A DNA stretch of 53,432 nucleotides from Chrysomallon squamiferum (Eukaryota > Mollusca > Gastropoda > Neomphalida > Peltospiridae): contig CM022677.1 in assembly GCA_012295275.1 (NCBI GenBank), positions 13,052,457-13,105,888 on the forward strand, in the 5' to 3' direction. The notes beneath the pieces are model-generated. The model made no database searches, had not been told where the DNA came from, and saw only the letters and a list, made by a program, of their open reading frames with translations. The position numbers and the translations under genes are program-made. This document shows positions 46,685-53,432 of this stretch, piece by piece. Numbering within the stretch: position 1 is the first letter of the stretch; each line of letters begins with the position of its first letter.

Positions 46685-47970
46685 TTTCAGGTTTCTGAAT
46701 AAAGACCAAACATTAAATCTAAAACCAAGGGTTTATTTTAATGTTATCACCGAAAAATATAGGAGGAAAATGTATGTACGCAATCTGTGTATGTAGGTGT
46801 ATAGGTGTATGTGTGTGTGTCTGTGTGGGTCCATATGTATCTGTCTGTATAAAAATGTTAAATTATCCTAATTTATTTTGTGAATATGAATGTGTACGAA
46901 AAATGCCTTTTGAAAACTGCGAATATTAGTTGAAATGTACGCAAACTAATAAAAACATGTTCCTTATATCAATTCAGGTCTTTTGTTTTATGATTTAGGC
47001 GATAAGTGAGTTAAGAGAATTTACATTATCCTCACTTGAAGAAATCACAGTTGTTTTCACTCGAGTGTTTACAATAATCATTTTCTATGAAAAAGGATAG
47101 ATTTTCAGAGATAGGTTTGATGCTGAAGTGTGCGCTTGTTTAACCAACACAGCATGTTTTTCTGAGACCGAGTTCAAGATTAATAAAATGTAATGAAAAT
47201 TATAAACAACATTCACAAATTTCTTCATTGGAATATTTAGATTACTGTTACAAAAATGTGTTCAAATGTGAACAATTATATTTATTTTAATAAATATCAA
47301 CATTATTAATTATAACAACAAGTGTAAGTTAAATAGATATTTCTCTGTACAGAAGACAGCAGGTACAGATCTAGCGTGTGGTGTGTTAACATATTTGTGT
47401 GATGAGAAAATACCCCAAATGTTCTCTTGCTCCTCTACCACATAACACTTTTTTTTTCTAACACACACTACCTGAAATAAAAAATAAACAGTTACGAAGT
47501 AAAATTTCTCAAACAGATTGTCATAGAATTTTATAGTATTTTTAAAGATTGAGTAAGAGACAGACAACGATGAAGGCCGAGAAAGATACAATGAGATAGA
47601 GAAAAAAAATAAGGAAGATGATCAAAGAGAAAGAAATAAAAAAGTTTAGTCAACAGAAGACCGCAAAGCGGGATCGCATTATTAAAATTTTTTTTTCTTT
47701 TTTTTAATATTTTTTTTACTACATTAGTTTTCTGAGTAAAGACCAAACTTTAATTTTAAAAGCAAGGGTTCATCTTAATATTATCGCCGAAAAGAATAGG
47801 AGGAAAATGTCAAAAAATAAATAGATGAGTATTTTAAAGATGTTCTTTGATTCAAATGGAAATTTTTATATTTAATCATTTCAATATTGAAAACAGCGAG
47901 AAAGATATAATGAGAGAGAGAGAAAAAAAAAATAAGGAAGATGATCAAAGAGAAATAAATAAAAGTGAAA
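46685..47970. repeat. Two interleaved duplications
   Basis: A block starting gtttctgaataaagaccaaa and ending aggaggaaaatgt at about 46690-46771 recurs at about 47729-47810. Another block, gagaaagatacaatgagata followed by aataaggaagatgatcaaag, at 47578-47640 recurs at about 47898-47962. Copies differ by scattered substitutions and A-tract length. Confidence 0.75.
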
Positions 47971-48565
47971 CCGAAAAGGTACAAAAAACCAACAACATTA
48001 TGTCTTTTTCCTGAGACTGTGTACAAACTGATAAAGTTCCTCACTTATTACAATCAATCATTAATCATTCTGCTGTGGTAATACAAAAAACAATCTTTTA
48101 TAATATATTTTTAAAGAAAGGCTCAACTTTCGTTGTTGTTTTTTTGACCTGCCACATCCAAAATATTACTTCCTTTCCTGTCAGAGTATGAAGACGTTCA
48201 TTAAAAAATAAAAATAATAAAAATTAATATTAAGAAATTAAAATAAAATGAAATCCGAGTGAAATATTCGATAAAAGAACACACACACAAACACACATGC
48301 ACTTGCACACATTTTGTGTTATGGTTAATCTTTAAACTAACAGGCCTCAGCTTATATTCAGAATTAATTATGAATTACTACACTGTTTAACCAATATTTT
48401 AACTAGCACTATTTCCAGAAAATATTTAAAATGTGCTTAGACTATATTTTATTTTACTGAATATCAGCTAAACACAATTGTTAGCAAAGATTATAATAAT
48501 AAAATACACTTTAATATCATAAAAGTATCACTATTTTATTTTATTTTATTTTATTTTATTTTAAT

Positions 48566-48600
<35 letters not shown>
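47971..48600. other. AT-rich sequence ending in (TTTTA)n and a long poly-T
   Basis: (TTTTA)n at about 48534-48563 is followed by a T tract to 48603. The T tract could be the reverse of a retroposon tail but no element body was recognised. Confidence 0.5.
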
Positions 48601-48603
<3 letters not shown>

Positions 48604-48604
<1 letters not shown>

Positions 48605-48763
48605 GCTTGGGTTTTGTGACGTCAGTTATGGGCTGTGAAGACAGTGTTATTGACGTTCCTACACAAAATAGCTGAAAATTTCGTAAACGAACGTTCGTAA
48701 AGGAAACTCGTATTCTTATAATCTTTTAAAGTCACTTCATCTGCTGAAACTGATAATTTAATA
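48604..48763 (+). promoter_or_regulatory. Candidate promoter with perfect CRE and first exon
   Basis: TGACGTCA at 48618 is a perfect cAMP-response element, with a second half-site TGACG at about 48651. About 110 bases later a block ending TAATTTAATAAG|GTAAGAGTTTC has a consensus splice donor. Its GC content is higher than the surroundings. The donor-bearing block is repeated at 50856-50911. A transcription start followed by a non-coding first exon is the likely reading, but no transcript evidence is available. Confidence 0.45.
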
Positions 48764-49185
48764 AGGTAAGAGTTTCTTCACCATGTAAGAAATATCAGAT
48801 TCTTGTAGCCCTATTCTTGGAGTATCAAGCGTTCATGCAACAGTGCTAGAACAGTTTTGGAAAATTCACTAATCGTAACCAGTCATACGACAAACGTCAG
48901 CCATTTTTTTTCTTTTTTCTGTTCCGTATAATTACAATATCAATCCAAGGTTGACTGAGTAGAGATCGGATACATAACTGATCAATCCTTATCACTTACT
49001 AGATGTAAATCTTCTAATTGTTTGAAACACAATAGTAATTAATTGATCAAGGAAAGAATATTGTCAGTGTTTGATTAGACAATAAATAATAATTTTGTTC
49101 AGTTCGAGATGAATGTTATTCACTTTGTTAGTAACTACACATTCTTGTCATCTTTAATTTTACTTACAGACAAAAATAATAATAA

Positions 49186-49231
<46 letters not shown>

Positions 49232-49330
49232 GAAAATAAACTAGGCAGTTGCTGTTTTAGTTATTATCAGCTGCATTTTACAGTATTTTATTTTTTCCAG
49301 AACCTTCATCTATCAACTTCTTTTTTTCAG

Positions 49331-49838
49331 CTGTTCTGTCATGGTGTCAGTAGCAGTGATGTGAGTACTTTTCTTAATTTGTCTTTTGAATGAGAAAGAT
49401 TTGGGGCAGTTAATTATTTTAATTATAATCTTTCTTTGTTTTTCAGTATTTTTTATTGAAATTCTCTTAACTCCAGGTTTACATTTGAACTTTTGTATAA
49501 AATCGGGATACAATTTCACACAAAAAACAGAATATTAAAAATAGTTTTTACACATGCTAGAATTAATACACATTTCTAATTGTAACTGAAAAATAAATCA
49601 GAATTACATGACAAATAATGTTTTTAAAAATGAAAAAGAAACAATCTTTTAATTGGTAATTATAACAAATGTGTGTAGTTAAGTAAGTTTAATTAATGTG
49701 TTTCACATACAAGTGTTTCAGAGTACTACTGGTGATGTAGATGAGAACATTCTTCATGAAGCCTGTCTCCATTACCAGATTGGCAGCCATGTTCCATTTT
49801 GATTCAGAAAAAAGGCAGGTGATAAATATATATTTAAA

Positions 49839-49873
<35 letters not shown>

Positions 49874-51557
49874 CTGTTAAGCAATCACTAACTGAAACAA
49901 AACAAAAAATAATAAAAAGAAAGAAATAGAAAACTATAGAATTTGAATAAGGAAAAATAACAAAGAAAAAAATAAAACATTTTCAAAAATACGTTATAAA
50001 ATATGCACAAGATGAACATATGGTTGCAATGATGGCTTGGATTTCATGTGATGTCTTTCTCTACTTCCATTTGAAAAAAGAAAATTAAGTGATGCATAAA
50101 ACATTCTTATAGCATTGTTGTCTTTCTTATTGTCTTTGTATAGTTATTAAATGTAGCAGTTGTTTAAAAATTAAATTACATTCATTTTTACTGAGGGGAA
50201 TGAGAGAGAACTACATTTGGATGTTTAGTGTAATTTTGTACATTGAAACTGTAATATGGATATTTAATATCATACACTGCCTGTTTTTTCTTTCAGAACC
50301 AGTTCTGGATGACAACAAAAACATCTCTTTGATGACAGGTGCCAACAAAAGGGAACAAAGTCTGTACTAGTAGTAACAGCTTGTTGTTGTTGATGATGAT
50401 GCTGTTTTGTTCTGGTTATGGAAATATTTGAAACTGTCAGCCACTATGCTTTATATAACTTTATATTTTCATGATTTTTGTTTTGTACAGTAGGTGCAAA
50501 GAGAATATGCAAGATTGAATATGTAACTGTTGTGTTGCAGGTACCAAAATTAAAATATCAAAACACTTTCAGACATCTTAATCTCTTTCTCTTTATTTTC
50601 TGCGAAAGTTAAGTATTTTCAAAATGTTCACACTAGCTAATTCATCTCTGAAAGTAGTGTTTTATATGTGTTCCTTTTTATATTTCTAAATCTTCAGCCA
50701 GTTAGTACAGCACTGACAATCAAAACAATATAATATTTCAAAAAAATCCACAATTTGAAAAGCTTACAGCATTGTTAAATATGACATTCTAATTTCATTT
50801 TTATTTTTAAAATTCTTCATAAAATGTTTCTAACGCATTCTAAAAACCGTTCAATGTCACTTCATCTGCTGAGAGTGGTAATTTAATAAGGTAAGAGTTT
50901 CATCATGTATATTGGATAGAGGATCCTTGTCTCCTTAATCTTTGAGTATCTGCAATTTCAAATAATTTTTATTAAATGGTCAAATGATAAAATTACAAAA
51001 ATATGAAATGTAATCATTTATAATGATTATTAAACCCACTGGAAATTTTTCATTGCTTGCACCCGTTGTCTGCCCAGTTCTGATATTTTTGAGTCACATA
51101 AGGGCAGGAAGTGTGCAACCTGTGAATATCTATTGTTGATGGTTGTTAGATGAAAAGACAATATTTTTATAGCCAAATACTATCACAAGTGCCATACAGT
51201 TTTCAGGTTCATGGCTGTTGGTATTAAAATTATGATTACCATTGTCTGATGAATAATGTAATCCAGTATAAGAATAGGTGAACAGTTTCCAGAACCCAAG
51301 TGCTCTTTGAGAATTCTGAAACTTTTGTTGTAGAACAAGGTTGCTGAATTTGTATGCTTGATGGTAGATGTCTGAAATGGTTGTCATGGTAACTGTTGTT
51401 CTTGGCAAGGCTGTGTAATTTAACTTTCTTGTCTGTGCTGTTCTGCTTGGTTTTGTTTTGTAGCCGTATCCAAAGAAAGGTGCCGATTTTTTGGCTCCTG
51501 ATGTTTCTTGTTCACCACTGAACAGTGGCTTCTACTTCAGTCAGAGGCTTTTGACTT
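49331..51557 (+). CDS. Candidate small spliced gene on + strand, unrecognised product
   Basis: Short exon-like pieces with good splice borders follow the CRE promoter. At about 49331-49360 LFCHGVSSSD lies between CTTTTTTTCAG and GTGAGT. At about 49721-49816 STTGDVDENILHEACLHYQI followed by GSHVPF lies between GTTTCAG and GGCAG|GTGATA, with a TGA near its end. At about 50297-50338 a piece follows CTTTCAG. A last piece at about 51463-51557 after TTTTGTAG reads PYPKKGADFLAPDVSCSPLN followed by SGFYFSQRLLT and a stop. Frame continuity between these pieces was not established. It overlaps the reverse-strand kinase-like gene. Treat as tentative. Confidence 0.25.
50856..50911 (+). repeat. Second copy of the donor-bearing first-exon block
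   Basis: Nearly the same as 48731-48788: gtcacttcatctgctga, then taatttaataaggtaagagt followed by ttc. The splice donor AAG|GTAAGAG is conserved. Confidence 0.8.
50968..50973 (-). terminator. Polyadenylation signal for the reverse-strand gene
   Basis: AATAAA on the reverse strand, about 160 bases after the stop codon of the last exon (51130-51410). The position fits, but the sequence is AT-rich so chance occurrence is possible. Confidence 0.4.
51130..51410 (-). CDS. Candidate terminal exon of the reverse-strand kinase-like gene
   Basis: Reverse strand: acceptor TTAAATTACACAG then 92 open codons to a stop. The sequence begins LPRTTVTMTTISDIYHQAYK, continues FSNLVLQQKFQNSQRALGFW, and has SYTGLHYSSDNGNHNFNTNS followed by HEPENCMALV. 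It is Tyr-, Ser- and Asn-rich. This would suit the cytoplasmic tail of a receptor tyrosine kinase whose DFG exon lies upstream at 53031-53100. A C-type-lectin-like reading (EPENCMAL) was also considered. An AATAAA lies 160 bases after the stop. Confidence 0.45.
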
Positions 51558-52392
51558 AAAGTATGAGTTTAGGAGTAATGTAAATATTATATTTAACTTT
51601 CACTTTTGCATTGTATAACTTTAAACAAATATGTTTTTATTGAACTGAAAGCAACAAAAATACAGGATAATTATTTAATACGCCTTAAAAGAAAAGATTA
51701 GAAACAAGGTAGACCTTTAATAAAACAATTTATTTATGTCAACTTAAATCTAACATTGAAAAATGACTCTTCTGAAAAACTGTACAATTCTAATCAATGA
51801 TCCCAGAATCATTTCCAGAAGATTCATAAATGCACATTTTGTAAATATCCATTCTTTGTTTAATCACTGATCAGATGGTTCTGCCAACTTCGACATCTCT
51901 TAATACAATTACATCATGAACTGGAGAATGTTTTGAGTCTTCTATCAGTATGTTGCTTCTCTCTGTCTCATATATCTGATAATTTTAACATGCACTTCTG
52001 TATGTAATTCATTATTATTATTATTATTTTTTTTTTTTTTTTTTGTTACTGTCCACAAACATAGTATTGGTATTTTATTACTATTTGAGGATGTTATTTT
52101 CTCTTTGATGAAATGAGAGCCAGAAAAATCTTGTTTGTCAAAATCGTTAATTGATGTAAATCATTCCTATGTTGTCTTTCATAAAATTCTTCTCCTTCCA
52201 CTGATAACTCTAAAGATGTGGTGTTCTACTTTATCCCTGACATTTCATAAAGTGGACACTGAAATATGTGATAATTATTTTAACAATAATTTTAGTCATT
52301 TGTTTTTTTCTATGTGATCATATTGAAACCAGTGATATACATATTTATATATCATTAACACATTTTTTATACTGTTTTATTTTATCTCTTAC

Positions 52393-52464
52393 CTGATGTA
52401 GTGGCTTTCCTAGGTGAATTTCAGAGCTAGAATTGTTTTCAGTAATTTCTTGTGAGAAGTAGCC
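52393..52464 (-). CDS. 72-bp exon of the reverse-strand kinase-like gene
   Basis: Reverse strand: acceptor AATATGTTTTCACAG, donor CATCAG|GTAAGAG. 24 codons open and phase 0 at both ends: GYFSQEITENNSSSEIHLGK followed by PLHQ. Strong splice consensus on both sides supports a real exon. The product has no recognised motif and would lie after the kinase domain. Confidence 0.5.
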
Positions 52465-52799
52465 CTGTGAAAACATATTTAGTGGAAAAGGTGATATGAT
52501 AATAAACAAGGGAATGGGAAAATGTTCATGCAGATTTTTGTTATGAATATTTTCCCTATATGCAGTACCTCATAGAAAATTAAAGACTGGCATTCAAAGC
52601 AATCATAGCGAAATTTCATGTTTGTTAAAATTGAGACTATAAAACAATACACATTCATTCGTCTGGGTTTTTTTTAAAGTAATTTTATAATTGATTGGCA
52701 TCTGAAACAGTGAAAAAGAATAAAATCTCGTTTCTCATATATTTTCCAGTTTATAGCATAACATCTCAAATTTAATCTTTTCGAAATTTCAGCACATCA

Positions 52800-52975
52800 A
52801 TGTTCCCAGTTAATAAAAAAAAAACTGAATTAAGACTGTTCCAAGTTTCAGTTTGTAAGTTCCCTATTAATAAGAAAATTGAATTTCAACCATTCAGAAT
52901 TTCAGTTCTTCAATATTCCCTATTAATAAGAAAACAGAATTTAAACTTCAATATTTAAAATCAGAATTTGAACCA
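52800..52975. repeat. ~62-bp degenerate tandem repeat, three copies
   Basis: Units share tttcag...ttcaatattccctatta ataagaaaa...gaatttaaac with moderate divergence, inside the kinase-like gene's intron. Confidence 0.7.
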
Positions 52976-53030
52976 ATTTATCAGTGTTTTTTGATTAGTA
53001 AGAAATGTGAATTACTACTGTTCCACTCAC

Positions 53031-53100
53031 TCTTCCTCATTTTAATCAAGAAGTTTAGCTAATCCAAAATCTGTAATCTTCACCTGATTCGGGGTTTGTG
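53031..53100 (-). pseudogene. EGFR-family-like tyrosine kinase exon with the DFG motif and a stop
   Basis: Reverse strand: acceptor TTTATCTTTGTACAG, then QTPNQVKITDFGLAKLLD, TAA, NEEE, donor GAAGA|GTGAGT. VKITDFGLAKLLD is the activation-segment start of EGFR/ErbB-type receptor kinases (Asp of DFG binds Mg-ATP), and the NEEE after it matches the usual ...INEEEY continuation. The stop codon TAA stands where an ATA/ATT Ile codon is expected, so two adjacent bases explain it. The exon is 70 bp. The catalytic loop would be upstream, outside the window; the C-lobe exons expected between here and 52464 were not found. Confidence 0.65.
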
Positions 53101-53132
53101 CTGTACAAAGATAAAAAAATAAAATAAATAAA

Positions 53133-53134
<2 letters not shown>

Positions 53135-53178
<44 letters not shown>
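53135..53178. repeat. (ATT)n microsatellite
   Basis: About 14 uninterrupted units; the Ile-rich and Asn-rich reverse ORFs here are artefacts. Confidence 0.95.
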
Positions 53179-53279
53179 GGTGTTACTTGTCCAAGGGGTA
53201 GATATCCTAGGGTTTGGTTGTCCAGGGCAGATATTACCAACTTCATATAAATATTTTACAAATAAATATCTGCATTCTA

Positions 53280-53432
53280 TTACTATCATCACCGTCATCA
53301 TCATTGCCTCTTTTACATCATCATCACTGCTGTCTTCTACATTATCATCATCATCATCATCATGGCATCTTTTACATCATGATCATCATCACTGCCATTT
53401 TCTACATCAACATCGTCATCATCATCACCATT
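53280..53432. repeat. ATC-rich ~54-bp tandem repeat running off the window
   Basis: Units with (atc)n, then gcctcttttacatcatcatc or actgctgtcttctacat, repeat about three times and continue to the window end. Confidence 0.8.

Noticed and set aside
51130-51410. C-type lectin domain (EPENCMAL motif)
   Set aside because: Only one short motif fits; expected WIGL and second-half cysteines are absent, and the position after kinase-like exons favours a cytoplasmic tail.

Overview
This is an AT-rich metazoan nuclear window. Genes are split by introns with GT/AG borders, and the sequence is dense in microsatellites: (AAT)n, (CA)n, (GA)n, GATA and TCTA types. It carries fragments of animal-type domains (EGF-like, ribonuclease-inhibitor-type leucine-rich repeats, vWA, receptor tyrosine kinase) and animal transposons (piggyBac, KRBA2-like integrase, DUF7869-type, non-LTR, long-TIR DNA element). 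There are no prokaryotic operons, rRNA or CRISPR. The species cannot be fixed from the sequence; an invertebrate (mollusc, sponge, cnidarian or similar) fits best. No long intact ORF was found. Every recognisable protein is either in short exons or broken by stops and indels. Most ORFs longer than 60 codons are low-complexity shadows.

Layout. 0-3 kb: simple repeats and a ~47-bp tandem array. 3.0-3.4 kb: a promoter-like dispersed repeat whose inverted partner lies at 43.95-44.34 kb. 3.76-4.02 kb: one end of a long-TIR transposon. 4.53-4.6 kb: a tRNA-derived SINE-like relic. 6.3-9.55 kb (+): a multi-exon, decayed DUF7869-type protein. 11.3-12 kb: degenerate tandem repeat. 13.4-14.9 kb (-): decayed non-LTR retrotransposon. 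15.9-16.85 kb: duplications. 17.1 kb: 27-bp minisatellite. 19.2-21.3 kb: a 70-bp satellite of about 31 units. 23.1 kb (+): a vWA-domain fragment running into a 15-bp minisatellite. 28.4-30.6 kb (-): four EGF-like exons. 30.74-32.4 kb (+): a KRBA2-like integrase whose linker has become about 45 copies of a seven-residue repeat. 32.6-33.9 kb (+): a piggyBac transposase relic. 34.6-43 kb (-): exons of an LRR gene and of an unrecognised spliced gene. 39.45-42.30 kb: a complete ~2.8-kb element with ~620-bp inverted repeats and a 4-bp target duplication, lying in a putative intron of that gene. 48.6-51.6 kb (+): a CRE-bearing promoter/first exon, duplicated at 50.9 kb. 51.1-53.1 kb (-): the 3' end of an EGFR-like receptor tyrosine kinase gene, with a DFG exon.

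The most interesting items are the long-TIR element with its internal Cys-rich reading frame, the repeat-expanded integrase, the inverted promoter-like repeat pair, and the recurring pattern of intact splice sites around frameshifted exons. That last pattern could mean recent pseudogenes or uncorrected assembly indels. All family names come from motif recognition by eye; no search was run.
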